From: Luteimonas sp. MC1825
GTDB lineage: Bacteria > Pseudomonadota > Gammaproteobacteria > Xanthomonadales > Xanthomonadaceae
DNA length: 64,000 nucleotides
Assembly: GCF_014764385.1 (NCBI RefSeq)
Contig: NZ_CP061714.1
Location: 1,178,001 to 1,242,000, forward strand
Direction of reading: 5' to 3'
Part shown: positions 7,861 to 18,541 of the stretch, piece by piece
How positions within the stretch are numbered: position 1 is the stretch's first letter
Layout: each line of letters starts with the position of its first letter
Notes under the pieces: model-generated
Told to the model about the DNA's origin: nothing
Databases searched by the model: none
Seen by the model: the letters and a program-made list of their open reading frames with translations, nothing else
Position numbers and translations under genes: made by a program

Positions 7861-9276
7861 ATGGACGGCGCAGGAGCCACCGCAGCATCGCGCGGGCGTG
7901 ACACAGCGGCTCTGGTCGGAGTGGCCGCGCTGCTGGTGCTGTCGCTTGTCGCCGGCGGCAGCTCGCAGGAGTCGGGCGGTGGCGTGTTCACGGCGCGCCT
8001 GCTTGCGCTGCCGCTGATCGCCTGGGGAAGCTGGTTGCTTCTGGCCAAACGTTCAAGTGACGTTGCCCATCGCGCCGGCAACGTGCAATGGGCTTGGCTG
8101 CTGTTCGTGGCGGCGCTGGTGGCCATACCGCTGCTGCAGCTGTGGCTGCCCGGCAGCCTGGCCGGTGGCGAGGGCAGGGATGCACTGTCCCGGGACCTGC
8201 AGGGCTTCGGCGTGCATGCCCCCGCGCACTGGTCGCTTGCGCCTGCCGCAACGCGTGAGGCCGGCTTTGCGCTGCTGCCCGCGCTTGCGGTATTCGTGCT
8301 CACCTTGGCGCTGCCGACCCAGGCGCAACGCAGGCTGGCGATGGTGGTTGTACTGATGGCCCTGGCCAGCCTGCTTCTCGGCATCGCCCAGCTTGGTGCG
8401 CCGCAGGAAAGCGCGCTCAACCCCTACCCGCAGTGGCAGCCAGCCATGAACGGCTTCTTCGCCAACCCCAATCACCAGGCGACGCTGCTGGTGGTCGCGG
8501 CCACGCTGGCCTGTTCGTGGCTGGCCACGGCGATCGGACGTTGGCCAGAAGGTCGCCCACATCGTGTCGCGGTCATCGCGGCTTCCGCGTTGGTGGTGCT
8601 GCTCGCCGCCGTGTCCTTGCCCCTCACCGGCTCGCGCGCCGGCGTCGTGCTCTTCATCCTGTCCTGCGGCGTGGTGGTAGTCGGTCATTGGCCGTCGTGG
8701 CGGGGTGGCCGAAGCGGCCGCATCATGCTCGCAGCTGGCGTGGCGCTCGCGGGATTCGCCCTTCTCGCGGCGCTGCGGTGGATGCAGGTCGACAGTGTCG
8801 ACGAATTGCGTGCCCCCTTGCGCGCGGTCACTGGAGAGATCGCAGCGCGTTTCGCGCCATTTGGCACGGGCGTAGGCAGCTACGTGCCGGTGTTCGAACA
8901 AGAATCGCCACGCGAACTGTTGATGGGCGAATACGTCAACCATGCCCACAACGAATACGCACAGTGGTGGCTCGAGGCCGGCGTGCCGGGGCTGGTCGTC
9001 ATGATGCTAGGCGCGGCGGCGCTCGCGCTCACCGTTCGCGGCCTGTGGCGGCTGCCCGCACACGACCGCGGCCTGGGCGTGACCGCCCTGGTGGCGCTGG
9101 CCGCGATCCTGGCGCACTCCATCGTCGACTACCCGCTGCGCACGCCGGCCATGCTGGCGGTGGCCGCCGCGTTGGCGGGTATCGCCGCGGCGCAAGCGGC
9201 GCAGACTGATCGTGGCCGACAGCAGATTCGATTGCCCGTTGACACGGATAATCGCCAATACCTTGCAAGGGATTAA
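7861..9276 (+). CDS. Wzy/O-antigen ligase-like polytopic membrane protein
   Basis: 471 residues with about ten to twelve hydrophobic helices. A large loop before the last helices contains YVNHAHNEYAQWWLEAGVPGL, whose HNEYAQ..E.G..G pattern typifies the Wzy_C/RfaL (O-antigen ligase) family. It probably polymerises or transfers the polysaccharide in the periplasm. The start is an ATG 18 nt after the terminator hairpin, so transcription needs read-through or a promoter overlapping the preceding gene; none is obvious. A second, unrelated polymerase candidate lies at 24012-25052. Confidence 0.85.
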   Translation: MDGAGATAASRGRDTAALVGVAALLVLSLVAGGSSQESGGGVFTARLLALPLIAWGSWLLLAKRSSDVAHRAGNVQWAWLLFVAALVAIPLLQLWLPGSLAGGEGRDALSRDLQGFGVHAPAHWSLAPAATREAGFALLPALAVFVLTLALPTQAQRRLAMVVVLMALASLLLGIAQLGAPQESALNPYPQWQPAMNGFFANPNHQATLLVVAATLACSWLATAIGRWPEGRPHRVAVIAASALVVLLAAVSLPLTGSRAGVVLFILSCGVVVVGHWPSWRGGRSGRIMLAAGVALAGFALLAALRWMQVDSVDELRAPLRAVTGEIAARFAPFGTGVGSYVPVFEQESPRELLMGEYVNHAHNEYAQWWLEAGVPGLVVMMLGAAALALTVRGLWRLPAHDRGLGVTALVALAAILAHSIVDYPLRTPAMLAVAAALAGIAAAQAAQTDRGRQQIRLPVDTDNRQYLARD

Positions 9277-9279
9277 CGC

Positions 9280-10562
<1,283 letters not shown>

Positions 10563-10563
<1 letters not shown>

Positions 10564-12554
10564 TGGGTGCGGTAGCTTCACCCCAGAAGCACCGAGATGA
10601 CATAGACGGTTTGCGAGCCGTTGCCGTCCTCATGGTGTTGCTGTTTCATTACGGGTTTGGCGTGCCGGGTGGATATGTTGGGGTAGACGTATTTTTTGTC
10701 ATATCCGGATTCCTCATTACCGGAATAATCACCCGCCAGATGGAGAAGGGAGAGTTTTCCTTCCTTGAGTTCTATGAGCGGCGCGCGCGTCGGATACTGC
10801 CTGCGCTCTTCGTAGTGTTAATCATCTCCAGCATTGGTGCGCTGTTTGTACTGCTGCCATCCGATCTGGAGCGTTTCGCAAAAAGTCTGATTGCGTCTCT
10901 GCTGTCGGTGTCGAACTTCTGGTTCTGGTCGCAAGGCGGATACTTTGGCTCCGCGTCCGAGATGGCGCCCTTGCTGCACACTTGGTCGTTAGCCGTCGAA
11001 GAACAGTTCTACATTGCTCTGCCTTTGGCGTTGTTCTTGGTATATCGGTGGGCGCCGCGTCACGTTTTCAGCTTCACTGCTGGCGTGACCGTGGTTACAT
11101 TTATTGCTGCCGCCTTCTTTGTCTCAACACGAACGCCAGAAGTTTTCTATTTTTCGCCCTTCCGCGCTTGGGAGTTATCGCTGGGGGGGCTTTTGGCCGT
11201 TCGACGGCCCCCTGCAGTGACCAGCAAGTTTCATCGGCAGTGGATTGCAGCGGCTGGCCTCCTGCTGGTCGTCGTTCCTGCGGTTGCTTTCAATGAAGAG
11301 ACGCTGTTTCCGGGACCGTCAGCTGCGCTGCCGTGTCTCGGCACGGCGCTGTTGATCTGGACAGGTATGTCTGGAGATTCCGTGGTTAGGCGGATTCTCG
11401 CGACGCGACTGCTGGTGCTGGTCGGGCTGATTTCGTACTCCTTGTATCTTTGGCATTGGCCGATCCTGGTCTTGGCCAAACATGCCGTTGGCCAGGATCT
11501 CGGCCTCGTCAGCAGACTGGTTCTTGGCGGCTTGGCGTTTGTCATGGCCTTCTTGAGCTGGAAGTTCGTGGAAACGCCGTTCCGGAATCGAGGCCGTACG
11601 AGCGGTCGTGTGTTGTGGCTATCTACACTGGGTGCGGGTGCTGCATTGGCGGTTGCGAGTGGCGTGACGTTGTCCAATGGTGGTTTCGAGAGGCGGTTTG
11701 ATCCACAGGTCGTCACCCTCGATCGCGCGCGCGCGCGACAGGCTTTCCGCACTGAATGTATTGACTACAGGCCACGAGTCGAAGCTGTGTCCGCATGCAA
11801 GATAGGTGCTGCCGGCGTACCCACTCTACTTGTCTGGGGAGACTCCTATGCGCACGCGATGCTGCCCGCCTTGGATACCGCGCTCAAGAATCTAGGTGTC
11901 GCCGCGTTGTTCGTCGCTGAGAGTGGCTGTCCTCCGCTGCCCCAAGCAGTAGTTTCGTGGAAGGGGCGCGAGAATTGGCGCTGTCAACAGTTCAACCGCG
12001 ACGTAATGCGACTGTTGACTGATTCGCATCGATTGGAGCACTTGGTGCTTGCCGCAGCCTGGAACGCCTACGCAGCAGAGGATCAGGGATACAAGCTGCG
12101 GGTGGCAGGTAGCGATACGTCGGAAGATTCCCTGAAGCGCGGCCTTGTCGAGTTGACGTATGACCTTGGCGAACAAACAGCAGTTGAAAGGATAGTTTTC
12201 ATTGGACAAGTGCCGAGTTATGAGTGGAGCATTCCCACCAGAATGCTTGATGCCAACCGATGGGATGTTGCCCTCGGTTCTCTAACGCGGGAGGCTTGGA
12301 GGGCTAAAAGTGAAGCGTCGCACGCTGCGGTGCGAGGTCTTGTAGGGTCGGGAGCATTCCAGTTTATAGATCCATCAGAGTGGTTTTGCAGATCGGGCGT
12401 ATGCCAGTACGCGGATCAAGCCAATCTGCCCTTCTACTGGGATCATGGCCATATAAACAGCCGCGGCAGTGCTTTTATTCTGCCCCAGCTTGAGCAAGGG
12501 CTGCGAAAAGTCCTCGCTGATCAGGGCGCAATCTCGCTTCGTGCGTCTCCATGA
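10563..12554 (+). CDS. AT3 acyltransferase with C-terminal SGNH domain (OafA-like)
   Basis: Transfers an acyl group, typically acetyl, onto the polysaccharide. Residues of about 1-370 form a ten-helix AT3 membrane domain with DGLRAVAVLMVLLFH, GYVGVDVFFVISGF and SLAVEEQFY. From about 410 an SGNH esterase/transferase domain follows, with the GDS block (LVWGDSYAHA) and the C-terminal catalytic Asp-His region (YWDHGHIN). The size of 663 residues is typical of OafA/YrhL fusions. The ATG shares one base with the upstream stop. GC is visibly lower than in neighbours, hinting at exchange of this decorating gene. Confidence 0.92.
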
Positions 12555-13750
12555 TGGACGAATCTTGTCCGTTCGAGCGGGGCCAGAATGGTGTCGGTAA
12601 GGGTGCGCGAGACCCACTCAGTGAGCGTCTTATCGCCATCGTGCTCCCAGACCTGCGAGGCGGCGGAGCGGAGCGTGTCGGTATCAATCTTGCCAATGAG
12701 TTTGCTGCACAAGGTCATCGCGTCGACCTGGTGCTCCTTCGGGCAGTGGGCGAGTTGCTGCCGTTGCTGGATTCCAGGGTTTGCATAGTTGATCTTGGCG
12801 TTGTCAGGCTGCGGGGCCTATTCGTGCCGCTACTTCGCTACCTGCGTAAGGTAAGGCCATCTGCGCTATTGGCGAGCATGTGGCCCATCACCGTTATCTC
12901 GGCTGCGGCTTGCCGATTGTCTGGATATGGACCGCGTCTGGTTGTCGTGGAGCACACCGACTGGTCGTCCTCTCGGGAGCGAGGCGGTCCGGCCAGGCGG
13001 ATCGCGATGAAGTGCACGATGGCGCTCGGCTTCCGCTTGGCCAACGGGGTCGTGGCGGTTTCCGATGGCGCCAGTGATGTACTCGCCAGAGTTGGCTGGT
13101 ATCCACGAAATCGCATAACGACGATCCACAATCCAATCGTGGGTGGCGCCGAGTCCCGTCAGGTATCGGGAGTTGGCGTAGCTCCATGTTGGAGTACCGG
13201 TGACCACCACCGGATTCTCGCTGTCGGGAGCTTGAAGGCGGTAAAGGATTACCCGACGCTGCTCCGCGCCTTCCGCATCTTGCTCCGCAGCACCGATGCC
13301 AAGTTGTTGATCCTGGGCGAAGGAGAAGAGCGCCAGCCGCTCCAGCGGCTTGTTGCCGAACTCGGCCTTGGTGATGACGTCACCATGCCGGGGTTCACGG
13401 TTACCACCGAAACTTTTTATAAGGCAGCGGATTTGCATGTCCTGTCCTCGACGGCGGAGGGGTTTGGCAACGTGCTGGTCGAGGCGATGGCGCAAGGAAC
13501 CCCAGTCGTCAGCACTGATTGCCCGTCTGGTCCCAGAGAGATCCTGATGGATGGGCGTTACGGGCCGCTCGTGCCCGTCGGCGACGCTGAACGTCTTGCC
13601 GAAGCGATGCTGGGATCCCTCAGCTATCCACAAGATCGCGCCGCACTCCAAGCGCGCGCCAAGCATTTCAGTGTTGAACGGGCAGCGGAAGCGTACTTGA
13701 GCCTGCTGCTACCAGACGCATGTGGTAAGAACCCGGAAGTCTCCATATGA
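12551..13750 (+). CDS. GT4-family glycosyltransferase
   Basis: 399-residue GT-B fold enzyme. N-terminal LPDLRGGGAERVGINLANEF is the donor-side glycine loop of WbnK/PglH-like GT4 proteins. The C-terminal signature STAEGFGNVLVEAMAQGTPVVSTDCPSGPREI carries the E-x7-E motif for the nucleotide sugar. It overlaps the acyltransferase by 4 nt. The first 25 residues before LSERLIAIVLP look non-conserved, so the true start may be internal. It is clearly paralogous to the gene at 17408-18541. The donor and acceptor cannot be told from sequence. Confidence 0.88.
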   Translation: MMDESCPFERGQNGVGKGARDPLSERLIAIVLPDLRGGGAERVGINLANEFAAQGHRVDLVLLRAVGELLPLLDSRVCIVDLGVVRLRGLFVPLLRYLRKVRPSALLASMWPITVISAAACRLSGYGPRLVVVEHTDWSSSRERGGPARRIAMKCTMALGFRLANGVVAVSDGASDVLARVGWYPRNRITTIHNPIVGGAESRQVSGVGVAPCWSTGDHHRILAVGSLKAVKDYPTLLRAFRILLRSTDAKLLILGEGEERQPLQRLVAELGLGDDVTMPGFTVTTETFYKAADLHVLSSTAEGFGNVLVEAMAQGTPVVSTDCPSGPREILMDGRYGPLVPVGDAERLAEAMLGSLSYPQDRAALQARAKHFSVERAAEAYLSLLLPDACGKNPEVSI

Positions 13751-14598
13751 AACAGTTTCTTCGAGCGCTACGCGACCATCCTCTTGTCTTGACACCTTTG
13801 GTGGCTGTGCTGAGCCTGCTCAAGCGCATCGGCTTCGACATTGCCGAGAGGGTTTACCGGCATGCGCCTTTCCGCGGAACTGTGACAACGGCCGTGACAG
13901 GTGGGGCTAGTTTCCGGATCGTTTCCGAAGGCAGGAAAATTGAGAATGGCTTGTATTGGCGTGGGATTGACGCCCATGAGCCAAAGAGCATGGCGATCTG
14001 GATGGAGGCCGCACGAAACGCGCGGACTGTTCTGGACGTCGGGGCGAACTCGGGCGTTTTTTCACTGGCTGCTGCCGCCGCGGGTGCCGGGGCGATACAC
14101 GCGTTCGAGCCGCTGGCGCGGGTCCACGGCATCCTGTCTCGCAACTTCGCGCTGAACCCGGGATTTCCGCTGCAGGCCTGGGCCGTCGCAGTCTCGGACC
14201 AATCGGGCGTTGCCGAGTTGCACGACCCGGGCGGCGCGGCTCCTACCAGTGCAAGCCTTTCCGCCGAGTTCAGCCGGGAGCACCTCGGTGATGTCCCGAC
14301 CTGCTCGGTTCCCGTAGTCACCATTGATGATTTTTGCGCGAGAGAACGTATTCATGGCGTCGATCTGGTGAAGATTGATGTCGAGGGGCTCGAGGAGCAC
14401 GTACTTCGCGGCATGCGAGCAGTCGCGCTGCGCGATCGGCCACTCATCCTCATGGAGGTGTTGGACGGTTACGAGGCGCAGCTGCGGAAGGTGGCGGAAG
14501 AAGTCTTCGGTGGAGACGTCACCTGGCACAGGGTTGACGAGGGAGACGGCGGGCCAAACCGGAATGTCGTGCTGGACTTCAAGGCGACGAGGCAATGA
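13747..14598 (+). CDS. FkbM-family SAM-dependent methyltransferase
   Basis: 283 residues, with SAM-binding motif I in VLDVGANSGVFSLAAAAAGAG (about 97-117) and the acidic loop IHAFEPL. FkbM signature segments VVTIDDFC and VDLVKIDVEGLEEHVLRG follow. It probably O-methylates a sugar of the repeat unit. It is coupled by 4-nt overlaps on both sides (ATGA). Confidence 0.88.
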   Translation: MKQFLRALRDHPLVLTPLVAVLSLLKRIGFDIAERVYRHAPFRGTVTTAVTGGASFRIVSEGRKIENGLYWRGIDAHEPKSMAIWMEAARNARTVLDVGANSGVFSLAAAAAGAGAIHAFEPLARVHGILSRNFALNPGFPLQAWAVAVSDQSGVAELHDPGGAAPTSASLSAEFSREHLGDVPTCSVPVVTIDDFCARERIHGVDLVKIDVEGLEEHVLRGMRAVALRDRPLILMEVLDGYEAQLRKVAEEVFGGDVTWHRVDEGDGGPNRNVVLDFKATRQ

Positions 14599-15485
14599 GC
14601 ATCGCGACCAAGCGGTTGCAGGCGGATAACGACAATGACTGGTCGGCGTTGTTGTCGCTGGGGGCAAGCGTCGGCTTCCATCGGATGCAGGAGCGGCTGC
14701 ACAGCAACTGGACGAAGAGCAGCCCCCTCACCGCCTGCTATGGGGTCGAAGAGGATGGCAAGCTCTTAGCAAGTATCCTCTTCATCGCGCATGACATCAG
14801 GATGGCGGGCGTCGCCACCAAGGCCTACCAGTCCTGCTGGATTATGGTGCGTCCCGATCGACAAGGCGGTCCATGGTTGGGATTGATCTACCGCAAGGCC
14901 ATGCGTGATCTTGCGCGAATCGACGGAAAGTTCATTTTCGGTTTCCCAAACAGTATCGCTATGCCCGTCTTCAAGAGCATTTCCGCGGTAAATGTGCTCG
15001 CGATGCGCCGTACCTACGTGGCGCTGCGGCTGCCACGAAGCATGATCGACTGGCAGTGGGATCTGGCACGCTGCCATGGGCAGCAGTCGTTGCCAGGTCT
15101 GGTCACCTTCGAACAGGCGCCGATACTTGCTTGGAAGCAGCATGAGCACCCGGGACTCGTCTCGGCGCGGGATGGCGGCAATCTGCTTTGGGGGCGAATT
15201 GAAGAGCGCCGCTTGTTTCGACTCGGTTCCCTCAAGGTCCTGCTGGCGGGTGGCTGCGAGGTCGAAGACCCGGGCAACTTCATGCAGCTCGCCAGACGGA
15301 TGGGGCGCGAGTATGGGATTGACGTGATCCGCTTCGTGTCGCCGGAGGGAAGTGTGGTCGCGGCTGCAAGCCGGGTCGGGCGTGCGGCGCGAAAGACGGA
15401 GTCTTTCACTTATATCCCGCTGGTGAAGGACCTGCCCACCGATATCGCATTCGACGTATGCACCGGCCTCAAGGGGATGTATTGA
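14595..15485 (+). CDS. GNAT-like acyltransferase, function unknown
   Basis: 296 residues without signal peptide. The first 110 residues resemble a GNAT fold (YGVEEDGKLLASILFIAHDIRM, then WIMVRPDRQGGPWLGLIYRKAM, where an R/Q-x-x-G-x-G/A loop would bind acyl-CoA). The second half (LARRMGREYGIDVIRFVS) may be a related domain, as in FemAB-like proteins found in EPS clusters. It overlaps both neighbours, so it belongs to the same transcript. The substrate is unknown; N-acylation of an amino sugar is a guess from context. Confidence 0.6.
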   Translation: MSIATKRLQADNDNDWSALLSLGASVGFHRMQERLHSNWTKSSPLTACYGVEEDGKLLASILFIAHDIRMAGVATKAYQSCWIMVRPDRQGGPWLGLIYRKAMRDLARIDGKFIFGFPNSIAMPVFKSISAVNVLAMRRTYVALRLPRSMIDWQWDLARCHGQQSLPGLVTFEQAPILAWKQHEHPGLVSARDGGNLLWGRIEERRLFRLGSLKVLLAGGCEVEDPGNFMQLARRMGREYGIDVIRFVSPEGSVVAAASRVGRAARKTESFTYIPLVKDLPTDIAFDVCTGLKGMY

Positions 15486-16825
15486 ACCTCTTGGCACGCT
15501 TGGCACGCCCCGGGCTGGGGCGGACGATCATCAATGCCGTGCTCGGCAGCGCGGGGCTGCGCATGGCCGGCATGGGCCTCGGCTTCCTGGTCGGCGTGCA
15601 GCTGGCCCGCGGCTTGGGTGCAGAGGGCTACGGGATCTACGGCGTCGCGATGTCGGTGCTGACGGTACTCATGGTGCCCGCGGAGTTCGGTATGCCGCAG
15701 TTGCTCATCCGCGAAGTTGGCGCCGCCCAGGTGAACGAGGATTGGGGCCGGATGCATGGCGTGACGCGCTGGGCGTCGCGCGCGGCGTGGCTGTCTTCCG
15801 CTGTGATTTCCGTTGCCGTCCTCGGGTGGATCATCGCTACGGATCGCGCGTTTGAAATGCCGTTGACACTGACACTGCTGGCGGGCCTTTCCATGGTGCC
15901 ACTTGCAGTACTTGGAAGACAGAAGGGCGCGGCGGTCCTCGGGCTGCAGCACATCGTGAAGGGCCAGCTTCCGGATTCGGTCGTGCGGCCGGCAGTGTTC
16001 TCGCTCCTCCTCCTGATTGCGCATCTTTTCGCACTGCGGCTCTCTCCGGCGCTGGCGATGCTACTGGGCACACTGTCGGCTGCAGTCGCGTTCGTGGTGG
16101 TCGTGGCAATGTACAAGAGGCTTCTGCCTACCGCGGTTCATCACGCCGCGCCAATTTCCGACTCGAGGCGCTGGTGGGCGAGCGCAATGCCCATGGCATT
16201 GACAGAAGGTATGCGCAGCCTGCAGGGCAACCTCGCGACCCTGGTTATGGGAGCGATGGCGCCGGCCGCGGCAGTGGGCGTTTTCCGCGTAGCGGTTTCT
16301 GTCTCCATTGCCATCTCGTTACCAGTAAGTCTGTTCACGATGATCGGCTCGCCGCTGATTGCCAGGCTGCATGCGCAAGGTGACGCGGCACGCCTGCAGC
16401 GCTTGCTCGGCTGGTTGGCGCTTGGCATGACAGCAGGTTCGATTCTGTTGGCGCTGCCTTTCATCATTGCGGGCGGCGCGCTTATGGCGCGCGTGTTCGG
16501 CGATGAGTTCGGAGCATCGACAGCCCCGCTTCTGATTCTGTGCGCTGGGGGTATCGTCTACTCGATGCTCGGGCCGGCAGTCGTCGTCCTGAATATGAGC
16601 GGGTACGAGCGCAAGGTGAGCCGCGCATTCGGGATCTCCGTTGCCACTCTGATTATCGTGATGGTTCCGTTGGTGCATTTTCATGGGGCGATCGGTGCTG
16701 CAGCGGCTACCGCGCTCGCGATGGTGCTTGGGAATATTCTGATGTGGTGGGACGCCCGCCGACTCCTCGCCCTCGATTCCTCGGTATTTTCGTTAATGAA
16801 CGCGAGGCGCGGTGGTGATGAATAA
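15482..16825 (+). CDS. Wzx-type oligosaccharide flippase (MATE/MOP superfamily)
   Basis: About 447 residues with twelve to fourteen hydrophobic helices. The N-terminus GSAGLRMAGMGLGFLVGVQLARGLGAEGYGIYGVAM is typical of polysaccharide biosynthesis (RfbX/Wzx) proteins, where the GPAGYG-like loop is conserved. It moves the lipid-linked repeat unit across the inner membrane. The TTG at 15482 is chosen because AAGGGG (15471-15476) sits 5 nt upstream and the start forms a TTGA overlap; an ATG at 15458 has no ribosome site. It ends with a 55-60% hydrophobic tail and an 8-nt overlap with the next gene. Confidence 0.88.
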   Translation: MNLLARLARPGLGRTIINAVLGSAGLRMAGMGLGFLVGVQLARGLGAEGYGIYGVAMSVLTVLMVPAEFGMPQLLIREVGAAQVNEDWGRMHGVTRWASRAAWLSSAVISVAVLGWIIATDRAFEMPLTLTLLAGLSMVPLAVLGRQKGAAVLGLQHIVKGQLPDSVVRPAVFSLLLLIAHLFALRLSPALAMLLGTLSAAVAFVVVVAMYKRLLPTAVHHAAPISDSRRWWASAMPMALTEGMRSLQGNLATLVMGAMAPAAAVGVFRVAVSVSIAISLPVSLFTMIGSPLIARLHAQGDAARLQRLLGWLALGMTAGSILLALPFIIAGGALMARVFGDEFGASTAPLLILCAGGIVYSMLGPAVVVLNMSGYERKVSRAFGISVATLIIVMVPLVHFHGAIGAAAATALAMVLGNILMWWDARRLLALDSSVFSLMNARRGGDE

Positions 16826-17411
16826 CGGCCTTCTGACCATACTGCACCGGAAGTCCGCGACGACGTATTTGCGTGTTGTGCGACACGTGCTTGTGATGCT
16901 GAGGGTGGCGTACGCGAAAGCCTTGAATCCCGGGGCAGAGATTCCTTGGTCTACAAGGATTGGCCGGGGGGTTGTCATCCGGGCGACGGATGGCGGAACT
17001 CTGAAGCTTCAGAAGCACGTTCATTTGGGGGCGAATTCCCTTGTGGTGGTGCAGGGCGGACGACTCGCCATCGGAGAGCGTGTCTTCATTGGTCCTGGTT
17101 GCACGGTTGTTGCCAAAAAGCTGATCACGATCGGTACGTCGACGCTCATCGCCGAGCACGTCACTATCCGCGACCATGACCATCGAATTGACCTCTTAGG
17201 TCCGATTTCTGAAACGGGATTTCAGTGCAATCCCATAGCCATTGCGGATGGAGTCTGGCTTGGCGCCAAGAGCAGCGTACTGCGGGGCTCTCGGATTGGG
17301 CCTGGCGCGGTAGTTGGGGCGCATTCGCTTGTGCGTGGGGATATCCCGGCTAACGCCGTGGCGGTGGGAGTGCCAGCCCGCGTCATCCGTGTTCGGGGCC
17401 AACCGCGATGA
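16818..17411 (+). CDS. Left-handed beta-helix (hexapeptide) acyltransferase
   Basis: 197 residues of hexapeptide repeats (IGRGVVIRA, VHLGANSLVV, LAIGERVFIGPGCTVV, IADGVWLGAKSSVLRGSRIGPGAVVGAHSLV), ending in the VGVPARVI motif of WbbJ/maltose O-acetyltransferase-like enzymes. Catalytic His is likely in IAEHVTIRDHDH. It probably O-acetylates a sugar of the EPS. The ATG at 16818 overlaps the flippase end by 8 nt; GTG codons at 16812/16815 are alternatives. Codon use is less GC-rich than in flanking genes. Confidence 0.87.
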   Translation: MNNGLLTILHRKSATTYLRVVRHVLVMLRVAYAKALNPGAEIPWSTRIGRGVVIRATDGGTLKLQKHVHLGANSLVVVQGGRLAIGERVFIGPGCTVVAKKLITIGTSTLIAEHVTIRDHDHRIDLLGPISETGFQCNPIAIADGVWLGAKSSVLRGSRIGPGAVVGAHSLVRGDIPANAVAVGVPARVIRVRGQPR

Positions 17412-18541
17412 CTCGTCAGCAGTCCGTCGCCATCCTGCTGCCCAACATGCGCGGCGGTGGCGCAGAGCGTGTCGTGGTCAACCTGGCAAACGCGTTTGTG
17501 ACGCGCGGCTTTGCAGTAGACGTGGTGTTGCTCGTGGCTGGCGGTGAGCTGCAAGCCCTGCTTGATTCCCGTGTCCGCGTGGTGGACCTTGGCGTCAAGC
17601 GCATGCGCCATCTGTTTGCCCCATTGCGACGCTATCTGCAACAGCGGAAGCCTGATGCACTGTTGGCCTGTATGTGGCCGTTGACGGTGATCGCCGTCGC
17701 GGCGCGCATGGCTGCGCGGGTGCCTGTCCGGGTGGTGGTGGCGGAGCACATCAACTGGGCCGTGGCCAAGATCGGTGACAAGACGCTTCAGCAGCGTCCT
17801 CTTACGCGTCGCCTGTTACGCACCACCATGTGGTGGGCGTTTCCGCATGCAGCGGCCGTAGTCTGTGTCTCTCGAGGTGCTGCCGTCGATCTCGCGAAAG
17901 TGTCGCGTTTCGAAGCCCGGCGCATCACGACGATCTACAACCCGATCGTGGACTCCAATGCCGCCACGCTCCACGAACCCCCGGGCACTCCAGTCTCTTG
18001 GTGCACCGGCGACCATCGCCGGATACTGGCGGTGGGCACGCTCAAGGACATCAAGGACTATCCGCTGTTGTTTCGTGCGCTGGTGAAGGTCAGGGAATCG
18101 GTCGATGCACGTCTGTTGATCCTTGGCGAAGGGCGCGCGCGCCCTTCGCTGGAGGCCCTGCTGGCAACGTTGCCTATCGCGAGATACGTCAGCATGCCTG
18201 GGTTTGTACCCGACACCGCGCCGTACTTTGCCCACGCCGACCTGCACGTGCTGTCGTCGATGGGGGAGGGGTTCGGCAACGTCATCGTGGAGGCTCTGGA
18301 TGCCGGCACGCCGGTCGTGAGCACCGACTGTCCTTCGGGTCCCGCCGAGATCCTGGACGGTGGTCGATATGGCCGATTGGTTCCGGTGGGGAATGCTGAC
18401 GCTCTCGCCGAGGCCATGTTGGATGCGCTTGCGGAAACGCCTGATCGCGAGGCCCTGCATCGGCGTGCGCGTGAATTTTCGATTGACCGGGCCGCGGATC
18501 TTTATCTTGATCTGCTGTTGCCAGCGTGGAGGCAAGCGTGA
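17408..18541 (+). CDS. GT4-family glycosyltransferase, paralogue of the 12551 gene
   Basis: 377 residues. It shares the whole architecture and many stretches with the 12551-13750 product: LPNMRGGGAERVVVNLANAF, ALLACMWPLTVI, ITTIYNPIV, LILGEGRARP, SSMGEGFGNVIVEALDAGTPVVSTDCPSGPAEIL. The E-x7-E motif is intact. The pair therefore arose by duplication and may add successive, similar sugars. It overlaps the acyltransferase by 4 nt and the next gene by 4 nt (GTGA). Confidence 0.9.
   Translation: MTRQQSVAILLPNMRGGGAERVVVNLANAFVTRGFAVDVVLLVAGGELQALLDSRVRVVDLGVKRMRHLFAPLRRYLQQRKPDALLACMWPLTVIAVAARMAARVPVRVVVAEHINWAVAKIGDKTLQQRPLTRRLLRTTMWWAFPHAAAVVCVSRGAAVDLAKVSRFEARRITTIYNPIVDSNAATLHEPPGTPVSWCTGDHRRILAVGTLKDIKDYPLLFRALVKVRESVDARLLILGEGRARPSLEALLATLPIARYVSMPGFVPDTAPYFAHADLHVLSSMGEGFGNVIVEALDAGTPVVSTDCPSGPAEILDGGRYGRLVPVGNADALAEAMLDALAETPDREALHRRAREFSIDRAADLYLDLLLPAWRQA

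Noticed and set aside
8862..8877. Further TGGCACG matches (for example 8862 and around 15490) as sigma-54 promoters
   Set aside because: They lie inside coding sequence and lack a GC dinucleotide at the correct -12 position.
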